A stretch of 49,994 bases of DNA from Deltaproteobacteria bacterium (GTDB lineage Bacteria; Desulfobacterota; Desulfobulbia; Desulfobulbales; VMSU01): assembly GCA_021782655.1 (NCBI GenBank), contig JAJXUT010000005.1:1-49994 (forward strand), read 5' to 3'. The notes under the pieces were generated by a model. That model saw only the letters and a program-made list of their open reading frames with translations. It was not told the DNA's origin and did not search any database. The position numbers and the translations under genes are program-made. Positions 1 through 9,600 of this stretch are shown here, one piece after another; position 1 is the first letter of the stretch; each line of letters starts with the position of its first letter.

Positions 1-537
1 CCGGCGAGGTAACGCCTGGCGTCCGTAGCGGGAGGCCATGACCTTAATCAGGGCGTAGGCGTCGGTCATGGAGGTCGGGTCCGGGGCCAGCACCACCAGG
101 CTATGCTCGGCCCAGCGGTTGAACCACAGCACCGACTCGCCGATCCCGGCGGCGGCGTCCACCAATACGTAGTCGAAGCCCTGCTCCACCTGCTCCAAGG
201 CGTTGGTCAGGAAGGCCTGCTCCTCGGCGGACAGGTTGGCCATCTCCGGCACCCCGGAGCTGGCCGGCAACACCTGAAACCCCTCGCTGACGGTGGCCAG
301 GATCTCGCGCAAGGGCGCCCCCTGCTCCACCGTCTCCCGCAGGGTACGGGAGACGCTAAGCCCGAGGACGATATCGACGTTGGCCAGGCCCAGGTCGCCG
401 TCCACCAGCAACACCCGATGCCCGGCCTGAGCCAGGGCCACGGCCAGGTTAACCGCAATCGAGGTCTTGCCCACCCCCCCCTTGCCGCTGCTGACGCAGA
501 TCCTTTGCGGCCGCTGGCCATTTTCCCGACTGCTCAT
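1..537 (-). CDS. MinD/FlhG-like ParA-family ATPase (C-terminus truncated by window start)
   Basis: Reverse-strand frame from ATG at 537 reads MSSRENGQRPQRICVSSGKGGVGKTSIAVNLAVALAQAGHRVLLVDGDLGLANVDIVLGL: deviant Walker A GKGGVGKT and DGDLGLANVD. Not in the ORF list because it runs off the window; the listed 207..521 ORF is a wrong frame. Confidence 0.85.
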   Translation of the reverse strand, partial: MSSRENGQRPQRICVSSGKGGVGKTSIAVNLAVALAQAGHRVLLVDGDLGLANVDIVLGLSVSRTLRETVEQGAPLREILATVSEGFQVLPASSGVPEMANLSAEEQAFLTNALEQVEQGFDYVLVDAAAGIGESVLWFNRWAEHSLVVLAPDPTSMTDAYALIKVMASRYGRQALPRR

Positions 538-555
538 CGCTCACTCACCAACCGC

Positions 556-888
556 TCATCTCCCTCTTTTCAACAGTCCAAAGAGCTGACTGCGCTCCTC
601 GACCGTCACCTGGCAGTCGCCGGGCCGGGAAGAAACGGATTCAGCCGCCGGACGGCCAGCCGACGCCAAGGCCGGCGCCCGCCTAAGGTTAACCCCGTGG
701 CCCTGGCGGATCGTCTCCATAACCGCGTCCCGCAGCGGCCAGAGATCGGAACCGCCATCCAGACAGAGCAGGCCCCGCGGCTCCCCGCCGGGCCCGGACA
801 GCCACCAGCATTCCCCCTCGTACAGCCGGGCCAGGCGTTGCAGCATCACCAGGCCCGACGCCGAGGCGCCCGCACCCAAAAGCGCCAT
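556..888 (-). CDS. hypothetical protein, 110 aa, translationally coupled to metG
   Basis: ORF start overlaps the metG stop (TGATG); lies between metG and the ParA-type gene on the same strand. Confidence 0.5.
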   Translation of the reverse strand: MALLGAGASASGLVMLQRLARLYEGECWWLSGPGGEPRGLLCLDGGSDLWPLRDAVMETIRQGHGVNLRRAPALASAGRPAAESVSSRPGDCQVTVEERSQLFGLLKRGR

Positions 889-2846
889 CAGCTCACCCGG
901 ACGCCAGGCGTTACCTCGCCGGCCACCGCCGACACCAAAAGCCGATCCCCGTCCTTGGCGGCCAGCACCATGCCCTGGGACTCGATGCCCATCAGCTTGG
1001 TGGGCTTAAGGTTGGCGACGATGATCACCTGCCGGCCCACCACCTCTTCGGGAGAGTAGTGCCCGGCGATGCCCGCCACCACCGTGCGCGGCTCCGGGGC
1101 CGCGACCGTCAGCTTGAGCAGCCGGTCGGACTTCTTAACCGGCTCCGCCGCCAGCACCGTGGCCACCCGGAGATCGAGCTGCTTGAAGTAGTCAAAATCG
1201 ATCAGCCCCGACTGGTCGGCGACCGGCGGCCCCTTGGCCTGGGCTTCCTGCGGGGGAGACGGCGCGGCCGCTACCGGGCCTGCTGGCAGGGAGGTCGCCT
1301 CCGGGCGCTTCTCGCGGCGGGGGAAGAGCGGCGCCGTAAGCTTAACCAGGGCCCCGGGCCGCAGCACCCCGCCCCACTGTCCAAGCGTCCCCTGGGCGTC
1401 CACCCCGCCCAGCCCCAGGGCCGTCAGCATTAGCCGGGCCGTCTCCGGCATCACCGGGCCCAGGGCCAGGGCGATGTGGCGCAGGGCCTCCAGCAGATTA
1501 TAAATGACCAGCGCCAGCCGGCCCCGCCGACCCTGATCCTTGGCCAGCTCCCAGGGGGCGTTGATCACGATATAGCGGTTGGCCAGGCCGATGACCTCCC
1601 AGACCGCCTGCAAGGCCCGGTGGAACTGGAACTCCGCCAGACGCAAGTCAAACTCCTGCCCCAGGCGTCCGACTGCGGCGACCAATTCCCGGTCGAGCTG
1701 ACCATCCTCCTCCCCGACCTCCGGCACCGCCCCGGCGGTGAATTTTTGGGCCATGGCCAGGGTGCGGCTGACCAGATTGCCCAGGTCGTTGGCCAAATCG
1801 GAGTTGTAACGGGCCTCCATGGCCTCCCGCGAGAAGGCGGCATCCAAGCCGAACGACATCTCCCGAAGCAGAAAGTAGCGCACCGCGTCGGTGCCGTAAT
1901 CCGCCACCAGTTCCAGGGGCCGGACGACGTTGCCGATGCTCTTCGACATCTTGGTGTCGTTGACGTTCCAGTACCCGTGCACGTGCAGCCGCCAGTAAGG
2001 GGCCAGGCCCAGGGCCCGCAACATGGTCGGCCAGTAGATGGCGTGCGGCTTCAAGATGTCCTTGGCCACCACATGCTCCGCCCTGGGCCAGAAACGGGCA
2101 AAATCCCCCGCCGAGCCGCCCGCCGCCGGATCGTAGCCGATGCCGCTTAGGTAGTTGAGCAGGGCGTCGAACCAGACGTAGGTCACAAAATTCTGGTCAA
2201 AGGGCAGGGGAATTCCCCAGGTCAGGCGACTGATCGGCCGGGAGATGCAGAGGTCCTCCAGCGGCTCGGAGAGAAAGGACAACACCTCGTTTTTGTAACG
2301 TTCCGGGGTGATAAACTCGGGATGCTGGCGGATGTGGTCAATGAGCCAATCCTGATAGCGGCTCATCTTGAAGAAGTAGTTCTGCTCGCTTAAGGGGTCA
2401 GGCGGGGTGCGATGATCGGGGCACAGGCCGTCCACCAGCTCCTTTTCGGTGAGAAACCGCTCGCAACCCCGGCAATAAAGGCCGGAGTAGTCGCTAAGGA
2501 CAATGTCCCCCTGGTCGTGGAGACGGGTGAGCGCCCCCTGCACCACCCGCCGGTGATCGGGATCGGTGGTGCGGATGAAATGATCAAAGGCGATGCCCAG
2601 CGGCCCGGCCATATCTTTGAATAAGGCGCTGACCCGGTCGGCGTAGGCCTGGGGGGTAATGCCGGCGGCAGCGGCGGCAGCGGCGATCTTGTCGCCGTGC
2701 TCGTCAGTGCCGGTCTGCAAGCGCACCTCGTGACCCCGCAGCCGCTGAAACCGGCAATAGGCGTCGGCGGCGATGGCGGTGTAGGCGTGGCCCAGATGGG
2801 GCTCGGCGTTGACGTAGAATATGGGGGTGGTGACGTAGTTGCTCAT
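888..2846 (-). CDS. metG: methionine--tRNA ligase with C-terminal tRNA-binding domain
   Basis: TPIFYVNAEPHLGHAYTAIAADAYCRFQRLRG, KMSKSIGN motif, C-terminal IDFDYFKQLDLRVATVLAAEPVKKSDRLLKL domain. Confidence 0.97.
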   Translation of the reverse strand: MSNYVTTPIFYVNAEPHLGHAYTAIAADAYCRFQRLRGHEVRLQTGTDEHGDKIAAAAAAAGITPQAYADRVSALFKDMAGPLGIAFDHFIRTTDPDHRRVVQGALTRLHDQGDIVLSDYSGLYCRGCERFLTEKELVDGLCPDHRTPPDPLSEQNYFFKMSRYQDWLIDHIRQHPEFITPERYKNEVLSFLSEPLEDLCISRPISRLTWGIPLPFDQNFVTYVWFDALLNYLSGIGYDPAAGGSAGDFARFWPRAEHVVAKDILKPHAIYWPTMLRALGLAPYWRLHVHGYWNVNDTKMSKSIGNVVRPLELVADYGTDAVRYFLLREMSFGLDAAFSREAMEARYNSDLANDLGNLVSRTLAMAQKFTAGAVPEVGEEDGQLDRELVAAVGRLGQEFDLRLAEFQFHRALQAVWEVIGLANRYIVINAPWELAKDQGRRGRLALVIYNLLEALRHIALALGPVMPETARLMLTALGLGGVDAQGTLGQWGGVLRPGALVKLTAPLFPRREKRPEATSLPAGPVAAAPSPPQEAQAKGPPVADQSGLIDFDYFKQLDLRVATVLAAEPVKKSDRLLKLTVAAPEPRTVVAGIAGHYSPEEVVGRQVIIVANLKPTKLMGIESQGMVLAAKDGDRLLVSAVAGEVTPGVRVS

Positions 2847-4060
2847 GCTGGCGCCTTTACGCTCTTCTGGCCCTTGCCCCGCCGGGGCTTGAACGGCTTG
2901 CCGCCTCCGGGACGGGGCGCCTCGCCCCGGTTCGGGCCCGATCGCGCCTCGGATGGCTTACCAGGGCCGGGCCGGGGGCCGGGGGCCGAATTGGGGCCGC
3001 CGCCGTGACCCTTAGCCGCTCCTGACGACGGCTTGGCGGGGGCGGAGGGCGGCCGGGGAGAGGGAGGCCCTGTCCGCGCCTCGGCCTCGGTCTTGGGCCG
3101 GGCCGGGGCCAATACGCCTCGCTCCCACTCATCGCGGGTCAATACCCGGACATCGGAATGATCATCAACCGCCACCAGGGTGATCGTCTCCTGCAGGGTC
3201 TTGCACTGGGTGACCTTGAACAGCCGCTCGGCGAAGCTGACCGTGCGCCCGAGCTTGGGCATCCCCTTCTTTAACCCCCGGTAGGTCTCGTACTCGTGGG
3301 TCAGGCAGCAGAGCAGCCGGTTGCAGAGCCCGGAGATCTTGGCCGGATTCAAGGGCAGATCCTGCTCCTTGGCCATCTTGATCGACACCGGCACAAAGTC
3401 CCGCATGAACAGGCCGCAGCACAGCTCCCGGCCACAGCTCCCCAGGCCGCCCAGCATCTGGGTCTCATGCCGCACCCCGATCTGCCGCATCTCCACCCGG
3501 GTGCGAAACTCCTGCACCAAGGCCTTCACCAGGTCGCGGAAATCCACCCGGTTCTCGGCGCTGAAGTAGAAGATGATCTTGCCGCCGTTGAAGTAACGCT
3601 CTACCCGTAGCAATTTCATCGCCAGTCCGAGGTCCTGAATCCGGGCCTGGCAGAAATTCCTGGCCTCTGCCTCGCGCTGCAAGAGGTTCTGATGCCGGGT
3701 GGCCTCCTCGGGGCTGGCCCGGCGCAGGATGGACACCAGCTCCAGCGTCTTCCCGGCCTCGATCCTAGGCAACTCCACCCCCGGCCCGCCGATCCGAGCC
3801 GGTTCGGGGCCGTGATCGGTCTGGGCCATCACCAGCTCGCCCCTGGCCAGGTCGGTGATCGATGACGACCCCGCCCGCGGCTGGGAGGTCTCCCGGAAGG
3901 CCAGGTGGTAGAGCTTGGGCCGCGGCCCGGCCTCCACCGGGGCATCTTCCGTCCGCCCCTCCCCTTCCACCGGGCTTAAGGGCGGCGCCTCGCCCGTCCC
4001 CGACCCGAAATTCTGCCCCTGTTCTTCCGTTTGCCCGGCTGGCAAAGCCTGTTCACTCAT
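2843..4060 (-). CDS. ricT: PSP1-domain protein, RicT (YaaT) family
   Basis: LGSCGRELCCGLFMRDFVPVSIKMAKEQDLPLNPAKISGLCNRLLCCLTHEYETY is the diagnostic Cys-rich RicT segment; C-terminus is low complexity and Pro/Arg rich. Confidence 0.9.
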   Translation of the reverse strand: MSEQALPAGQTEEQGQNFGSGTGEAPPLSPVEGEGRTEDAPVEAGPRPKLYHLAFRETSQPRAGSSSITDLARGELVMAQTDHGPEPARIGGPGVELPRIEAGKTLELVSILRRASPEEATRHQNLLQREAEARNFCQARIQDLGLAMKLLRVERYFNGGKIIFYFSAENRVDFRDLVKALVQEFRTRVEMRQIGVRHETQMLGGLGSCGRELCCGLFMRDFVPVSIKMAKEQDLPLNPAKISGLCNRLLCCLTHEYETYRGLKKGMPKLGRTVSFAERLFKVTQCKTLQETITLVAVDDHSDVRVLTRDEWERGVLAPARPKTEAEARTGPPSPRPPSAPAKPSSGAAKGHGGGPNSAPGPRPGPGKPSEARSGPNRGEAPRPGGGKPFKPRRGKGQKSVKAPA

Positions 4061-4070
4061 CCGCTTCCCT

Positions 4071-4121
4071 GTCGGCCCTTCGGCTTAGCCATCGGCTTTC
4101 CCTTGACGATATGGTCATCCT
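4071..4121. repeat. degenerate copy of dispersed palindromic repeat family (copy F)
   Basis: gtcggcccttcggcttagccatcggctttcccttgacgatatggtcatcc resembles the right half of the 26.7 kb unit (cggcccttttgcttagccatcggctacctttgggcgagaccatca). Confidence 0.6.
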
Positions 4122-5102
4122 TCAATCCGTAACCAGCCCCCACAGCAACACCTCGCAGACAAAGGCCCGGTTGCAGTTGCACCGCAACTGGCGCTGGGCC
4201 AGGCGCAGCAATTCGAGCTTGACGAGCAGCCGGGCCGGAGGCCAGCGCCGCTGGGCCGCAAGCACCTCCTCGCCGCCCGCCCGCCCGGCGGCCCCGGCCA
4301 GCAAGGCCGCCATCAGCCAGGCCTGCAACAGGTTCAACATGGCCTCCAGCTCCTCCTTGAGCCCGGCGATCCGCTCCGCCAAGGCAAACACCCGCTCCAC
4401 CGCCCCCGGCCGGACGGGCGACAAGGCCAACAGCTCGGAGAGCACCTCACCCCAACTGGCCAGCAGCCCGCCCTCGGCAAACTCCCTGGCCCGGACCAGG
4501 CTGCCCCCGGAGATCGCGGCGATCTCCGGGGCCTTATCCAGGGCCAGTCCGCCCGCCAACAGCCGGTCGCGCACCAACTCGTCAGCCAGGGGATAAAACG
4601 GAATCCCCTGGCAGCGGGAAACGATGGTGGGCAGAATACCCGCCGCTTCCACCGCGGTCAAGATAAACACGGTGTCGGCCGGCGGTTCCTCCAGGGTCTT
4701 GAGCAGACTGTTGGCCACCTCGGCCCGAGGCATGGTCTGGTGGATGTCGGCCAAGAGCACCACCCGAAACCCGCCTTCGCTGGAGGCGTAGGCCAGGGTG
4801 CGCTTCAGCTCGCGGATCTGGTCAATCTTGATCTGCGCGCCCTCGGGCCGCACCACCAGCAAGTCGGGGTGATTGTCCGCGGCCAGTTTGCGGCAGGAGG
4901 GACAGCGGCCGCAACTGTCGCCTCCCTCCTGGGCCTGACAAAGCAAGAAGGCGGCAAAGGCCCGGGCGGTCATCTTCTTACCCACCCCGGCGGGGCCGTG
5001 GAAGAGCAGGGCGTGGGCGGTGCGGCCCCGCGACTGGGCCAGACGGAGCAAACGCTTGGCGCGCTCCTGACCGGCCACCTCCGCCAGGCGGATCAGGGCC
5101 AC
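4122..5102 (-). CDS. holB: DNA polymerase III subunit delta' (HolB)
   Basis: VALIRLAEVAGQERAKRLLRLAQSRGRTAHALLFHGPAGVGKKMTARAF, CGRCPSCRKL zinc motif. Likely GTG start at 5102; the longer ORF to 5264 overlaps the upstream gene. Confidence 0.9.
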   Translation of the reverse strand: MALIRLAEVAGQERAKRLLRLAQSRGRTAHALLFHGPAGVGKKMTARAFAAFLLCQAQEGGDSCGRCPSCRKLAADNHPDLLVVRPEGAQIKIDQIRELKRTLAYASSEGGFRVVLLADIHQTMPRAEVANSLLKTLEEPPADTVFILTAVEAAGILPTIVSRCQGIPFYPLADELVRDRLLAGGLALDKAPEIAAISGGSLVRAREFAEGGLLASWGEVLSELLALSPVRPGAVERVFALAERIAGLKEELEAMLNLLQAWLMAALLAGAAGRAGGEEVLAAQRRWPPARLLVKLELLRLAQRQLRCNCNRAFVCEVLLWGLVTD

Positions 5103-5107
5103 GGCCG

Positions 5108-6172
5108 TTAGCCCCCCCAGAGCGACGGCTGCCGGCCCGCCGTCGCCTCCTGGGGGGAGGCGGCCCCCTCCGGTTCCGGTTCCGGCTCGGACTGGCCTTC
5201 GACCTGGGCCGGGTGGCCGGTGACGAACAGATAGCGCTCCATGACCCGCTGGTAGTCGGTCCACTGGTATTGGCCTGGCTGAGCCTGGCGGCTTAAGCGA
5301 TCCAAGTAATTCATCTTGGCGTCCAGGTCATCAATGAAATTCAAGACAAAGGCCTCACGGATCATGGGCAGGGCGGGCGAGCCGAACTCGTGGCAGCCGT
5401 GATGACTGACGATCAGGTGCTTGAGGCGGGTGGCGACCGGCTCCGAAAACCCGGCCAGGGCGGCGATCTTCTCGCCAATCAGTTCCAGACCGATAACCAT
5501 GTGTCCCAACAACCGGCCCTGATCCGAGTAATCAAACGGCGGGACGGCAAAGGAAAATTCCCTTATTTTTCCCAGATCGTGAAGCGCCGCCCCCGCCAGG
5601 AGCAGGGAGCGGTCGAGTCCGGGATAAAGACCGCAGACCCGCTCCGCCAGCCGGCAGACGCCCAAGGTGTGCTCCAGCAGCCCGCCGAGATAGGCATGGT
5701 GCATGGACTTGGCCGCCGGCGCGGCGCAGAAGTCGCGCCACAGGGTTTGATCACCGGCCACCGCCAGCAACAACCGCCTCAGGTCGGGGTCGGCAACCTC
5801 CCTAAACAGGCCGACCAACTCCTCGGCCAGGCGCCGGTGATCCCCAGGCGCGGCGGGCACAAACAGCCCCCAATCCTCCGACGCGACCTCCACCCGCTCC
5901 AGGGCGCTCACCTTGAGCTGCAAGGCCCCCTTGTAGCTCAAGGCGGTGCCGGTCACTTGCAGCACCGCCCCCGGCGGGCAGATGGAGGAGAGCCGCTCGG
6001 CGTCGTCCCACACCCGGGCCACCAGCTCGCCGCTTCTGTCCATCAATTCGAGGGTAAGAAAGGGCTTGCCCTGCTTGGTGTCGGCCATTCGCGCCGTCTT
6101 GACCAGGAATGGGGAGCAAAATTCCTGGCCATCCTTGATCTCGGCGGCGAAGAGGTCTTTTTTGAGCGGCAT
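5108..6172 (-). CDS. YhaM-like 3'-5' exoribonuclease: OB-fold plus HD domain
   Basis: N-terminal OB-fold (PFLTLELMDRSGELVARVWDDAE) plus HD motifs (HHAYLGGLLEHTLGVCRL, ALHDLGKI, LKHLIVSHHG). Confidence 0.85.
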   Translation of the reverse strand: MPLKKDLFAAEIKDGQEFCSPFLVKTARMADTKQGKPFLTLELMDRSGELVARVWDDAERLSSICPPGAVLQVTGTALSYKGALQLKVSALERVEVASEDWGLFVPAAPGDHRRLAEELVGLFREVADPDLRRLLLAVAGDQTLWRDFCAAPAAKSMHHAYLGGLLEHTLGVCRLAERVCGLYPGLDRSLLLAGAALHDLGKIREFSFAVPPFDYSDQGRLLGHMVIGLELIGEKIAALAGFSEPVATRLKHLIVSHHGCHEFGSPALPMIREAFVLNFIDDLDAKMNYLDRLSRQAQPGQYQWTDYQRVMERYLFVTGHPAQVEGQSEPEPEPEGAASPQEATAGRQPSLWGG

Positions 6173-6306
6173 TTAGGTGACGGGGAGGACGAGTTTTTTT
6201 AAGTAACGGCAATCCGGCCAACGGATGCTATATAATCCATCCGCCGCGATTTGAAAACCAAAGATGACCCGCCCGGTTAAGGCCCGAAGTCCAGCCCCCA
6301 AAAATA

Positions 6307-6360
6307 CACAACCCCGCCTCGGCCTTGATCCGGGAAGGATCAGACCTAGCGGGGTTGTCA
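6307..6360 (-). terminator. intrinsic terminator-like hairpin downstream of tatA
   Basis: acaaccccgc...gcggggttgt perfect 10-bp stem with inner tgatcc/ggatca hairpin, followed on the minus strand by tgtattttt. Confidence 0.65.
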
Positions 6361-6412
6361 AGGCTTGCCGGGAGTGGCCCGCGCCCAAGGCGCGAGACAC
6401 CCTTTAAGGACT

Positions 6413-6604
6413 TTAAGCCTTCTTCTCCTCTTTGTTCTGCTCAATGGCGGCGTTGTGCTGCTCATCGCGCATCGACTTCTTGAACTCCTTGATGCCCTTG
6501 CCCAGGCCGGAGCCCAGTTCCGGGAGCTTGCCAGGCCCAAAGATAATCAGCACAATCGCCAGGATAACCAGCAGATGCATGGGTTGAAACAGTCCTTCAA
6601 ACAT
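6413..6604 (-). CDS. tatA: Sec-independent translocase TatA/E-type protein
   Basis: [48 protein letters not shown]; internal start of ORF 6413..6913, ATG at 6604 with SD aggagg upstream. Confidence 0.93.
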   Translation of the reverse strand: MFEGLFQPMHLLVILAIVLIIFGPGKLPELGSGLGKGIKEFKKSMRDEQHNAAIEQNKEEKKA

Positions 6605-6699
6605 AATTAGCCTCCTCTTAAATGGTAAGGTTGTCTCAACTATAGCAGAAAACCGGTCTGGTGGCGAGTTCTTTATTGACCCCGATCGGGACGGACGGA

Positions 6700-8199
6700 T
6701 CAGAACATGGCCTGCAGGCCCACGGTGCAGTACCAGTCGTTCTTCATCTGTAGGCCGTTTAGGTTCTGATAGAGCGGCACCCCGCCCTCCACCCCCAGGC
6801 TGACCATGCCGCCCACCGGCACCGAGAGCCCGATGAAGCCGTCCAGCCGCTGGCCGCCGTAGTTGTTGGGGTCGCTGTCCGGCATGGTGGCGGCCATGTA
6901 GTGGGTCATCCACATCATGCTGTTGTAGTTGTCGAGTGCCTTCTGCACCTCCGGATCGTAACCGCTGATCCGCTCGGTGTCGCTGTAGGCCAGGCGCAGC
7001 CAGGCGGCGGCCGGGCCCAGGGCCCGTTGCAGCCAGGTGTTAAGCTTGACGCTGTTGCCCAGGCTGTAGTTGTTGGAGTTCTTGCCGGTCCGCAGGGTGA
7101 ACATCGCCTGGCCACCCCAGTTCCACAGGGAGTCGTCGCTCAGTTGGCTGTAGGTGAGGGCCGGCTTGAGATCGAAGGTGCCGGAGCCGAGCTGCATGTC
7201 GTAGGGCATACGCCAGACGGTGCCCATGGTGGTGTAATTCTGGTCGATGTCGCCGGTGGGCAGGCTCAGCCCCAGGCTGCCGTTTAGCACCCCGCTTAGC
7301 TTGTAGATCGCCCGCAGCTCAGTGTCGCCCAGGCCGCTGCTCTTCATCGGTTCATCCGGCACCGCCCCCATGTCCGTGGCGCCCCTGAGATTCCCCTTCT
7401 TGTCCCTGGGCGACATGTCCATCAGCATGTCCATCTTGTTTTCCACGTAATTCAACATCCCCATCAGGGTCAGCTTGTCGTTGACCCCGTACATGGCCAT
7501 CAGCATGTGCATGTCCATGGTCATCTTGGTGGGGATCATCATGATGTTGTCGTAGGGCAGGCCCCGGCCGTTGCCCACGCTGCTGGCTGCGACATCGCTG
7601 GTGCCGTCGCGCAGGCCGTCCATGTCCATGCGCATGTAGCGGTAGTTGAACATCCACATCCCCGCCGGATGGGTGTGGTAGATGTCGTCGCCAAAGGCGG
7701 GGTTGAAGGTCATCAGCCCGCCGGGCCCCTGGCAGGCGCAGTGGGGGGCCTGGCCGCTATCCGCCTCCTGCTGGGCCTCAGCCATGGCTTGGGAGAAGCC
7801 CACGATCCGTCCGCCGTGTTGGGCCACGAAGGCCTGGGCGTCCGCCTCCTGGGCAAAGGCCCACTTGGGGGTCTCGGTCATCACCCCCGGCAGCTGGCCG
7901 CCCACCACCCACACCGCCTTCCGGGCGTCGATCAGGGCCTTGGTGCCGTAGTCGGCGACCTGAAAGGAGGTCACCTTATGTCCCGGATGCTGCTTTATGT
8001 CGATCGCCGCGCAGTGGATGCTGCACAGGCCGGAGGTGGCGCCGTCGTCGTAGGTCAACAGCACCCGGCTCTGGGCAAAGGTAGTGCGATCCATGCCGCA
8101 CTGCTTACAGGCCGGCGGCCCCTCGATCTCCACGGCGCGGGCCGCGCCTCCCACCCAGAACAGACAACCAGCCAACAGCCAGGCGACCACTTGCTTCAT
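6700..8199 (-). CDS. fusion: N-terminal NosL-like copper-binding domain plus C-terminal Met-rich outer-membrane beta-barrel
   Basis: Signal peptide [28 protein letters not shown] and [13 protein letters not shown] typical of NosL; Met-rich runs [28 protein letters not shown]-terminal VGLQAMF ending in Phe as in beta-barrels. Confidence 0.8.
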   Translation of the reverse strand: MKQVVAWLLAGCLFWVGGAARAVEIEGPPACKQCGMDRTTFAQSRVLLTYDDGATSGLCSIHCAAIDIKQHPGHKVTSFQVADYGTKALIDARKAVWVVGGQLPGVMTETPKWAFAQEADAQAFVAQHGGRIVGFSQAMAEAQQEADSGQAPHCACQGPGGLMTFNPAFGDDIYHTHPAGMWMFNYRYMRMDMDGLRDGTSDVAASSVGNGRGLPYDNIMMIPTKMTMDMHMLMAMYGVNDKLTLMGMLNYVENKMDMLMDMSPRDKKGNLRGATDMGAVPDEPMKSSGLGDTELRAIYKLSGVLNGSLGLSLPTGDIDQNYTTMGTVWRMPYDMQLGSGTFDLKPALTYSQLSDDSLWNWGGQAMFTLRTGKNSNNYSLGNSVKLNTWLQRALGPAAAWLRLAYSDTERISGYDPEVQKALDNYNSMMWMTHYMAATMPDSDPNNYGGQRLDGFIGLSVPVGGMVSLGVEGGVPLYQNLNGLQMKNDWYCTVGLQAMF

Positions 8200-8317
8200 C
8201 TCCGCTTCCCCCTTGCTCCTCTAAGTTGCCGGGCGTAATCCCAGTCCAACACCGACATGGCATCGGCTCCGCCCGTAAATGAGCGCCGAGCCTATCACAA
8301 TGTGGCAGGGCCAGCAA

Positions 8318-8334
8318 TGCGACAAATTGTCGCA
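8318..8334. promoter_or_regulatory. candidate RegA/RegR/PrrA-type binding site upstream of the NosL fusion gene
   Basis: tgcgacaa-a-ttgtcgca, palindrome perfect apart from the centre, containing GCGAC-N5-GTCGC; 119 bp upstream of the start at 8199. Confidence 0.55.
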
Positions 8335-8337
8335 CCC

Positions 8338-9600
8338 TTAGCCCGTGAACATCTCCGCGAGCAGGGCCAGGTTCAAGACGATCACCACCCCGCTCACCAG
8401 CCACAGGGAGAAGACGTTGCGGCGGCTGTTGGCGTAGGCGCCCATCACCTTGCGGGAGGAGGTAAGCAGGATCAGGGGAATCATGGTGAAGGGAAGCTGG
8501 AGGGAGAGGACGACCTGACTCCAGAGGATGCCGGTGAAGGGATCGGCCAGGGGCAGGATGCAGACCAGGGCCCCGACCAGGGTCAGGAGTAGCCCGGCCC
8601 GGGAGTGGGGATCGCCGATGTCGTAGGGCTCGTGGAAGATGCCGGCGAAGACGCTGCCCCCGGCCAGGGCCGCAGTCACCGAGGAGGAGAGCCCGGCGAA
8701 CACCAGGCCCAGGGAAAAAATCACCGACGAAAGCCGCCCGAACAACGGGGTTAGGGTGCGGGTCACCTGGGGCAGCTCGGAGACGATGATCCCGTGGTTG
8801 AAAAACACGGCGGCGGCCATGACGATCATGGCGCTGTTGATGGCCCAGCCCACCCCCATGCCCACCAGGGTGTCGTACAACTCGTAGTCCAGCCGCGATC
8901 TTATCGTCGTCTCGCCCTGGGTGTGCCACTGCCGGCTCTGGATGACCTCGGAGTGGAGAAAGATGTTGTGCGGCATGACCACCGCCCCCAGCACCCCCAT
9001 GATCACCGGCAGGGCGCCGGGCGGAAAGACCGGCTCCACCCAGCCGCTCAAGGTGGCGGCCCAGGAGAGCTTGGTCAGCCACAACTCGCAGAGAAAGGCG
9101 ATGCCAATCAACGACACGAAGCCGATGATCCACCGCTCCAGGCGCTGGTGGTTTTTGGAAAACAGCATCCAGGCGGCAAAACCGGCGGCCAGCGTCGCCC
9201 CCGCCGGCAGGGGCAGGCCGGTGAGCATCTTCAGCCCGATGGCGGCGCCCAAGACCTCGGCCAGGGCGGTGGAGACGCAGGCCAGCATGGCGCTGCCCAG
9301 CAGCAGCCTGCACGTCCAGGGCTTAAAGAACTTGGCCGCCGCCTCGGAGAGACAAAGCCCGGTGACGATGCCCAGGTGGGCGGCGTTGTGCTGCACCAAA
9401 ATGAGGATGACAGTGGACAGGGTCACCACCCAGAGCAGGGCGTAGCCGTACTGAGAGCCCGCCGCCACGTTGGTCACCCAGTTGCCAGGGTCGATGAAGC
9501 CCACGGTAATGAAGAAGCTGGGGCCCAGGTAGCTGAACAGCTCCAGCGAGGCCAAACGCGAGGCCTTTTTGCCGAAAGAGGGAAGCCAATTCATGGCCAT
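8338..9600 (-). CDS. Nramp-family divalent metal transporter (MntH-like)
   Basis: SYLGPSFFITVGFIDPGNWVTNVAAGSQYGYALLW (DPGN motif), MPHNIFLHSEVIQSR (MPH motif). Confidence 0.93.
   Translation of the reverse strand: MAMNWLPSFGKKASRLASLELFSYLGPSFFITVGFIDPGNWVTNVAAGSQYGYALLWVVTLSTVILILVQHNAAHLGIVTGLCLSEAAAKFFKPWTCRLLLGSAMLACVSTALAEVLGAAIGLKMLTGLPLPAGATLAAGFAAWMLFSKNHQRLERWIIGFVSLIGIAFLCELWLTKLSWAATLSGWVEPVFPPGALPVIMGVLGAVVMPHNIFLHSEVIQSRQWHTQGETTIRSRLDYELYDTLVGMGVGWAINSAMIVMAAAVFFNHGIIVSELPQVTRTLTPLFGRLSSVIFSLGLVFAGLSSSVTAALAGGSVFAGIFHEPYDIGDPHSRAGLLLTLVGALVCILPLADPFTGILWSQVVLSLQLPFTMIPLILLTSSRKVMGAYANSRRNVFSLWLVSGVVIVLNLALLAEMFTG

Noticed and set aside
6605-6913. N-terminal 103-aa extension of TatA
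   Set aside because: Overlaps the NosL-fusion 3' end out of frame; TatA proper starts at 6604.
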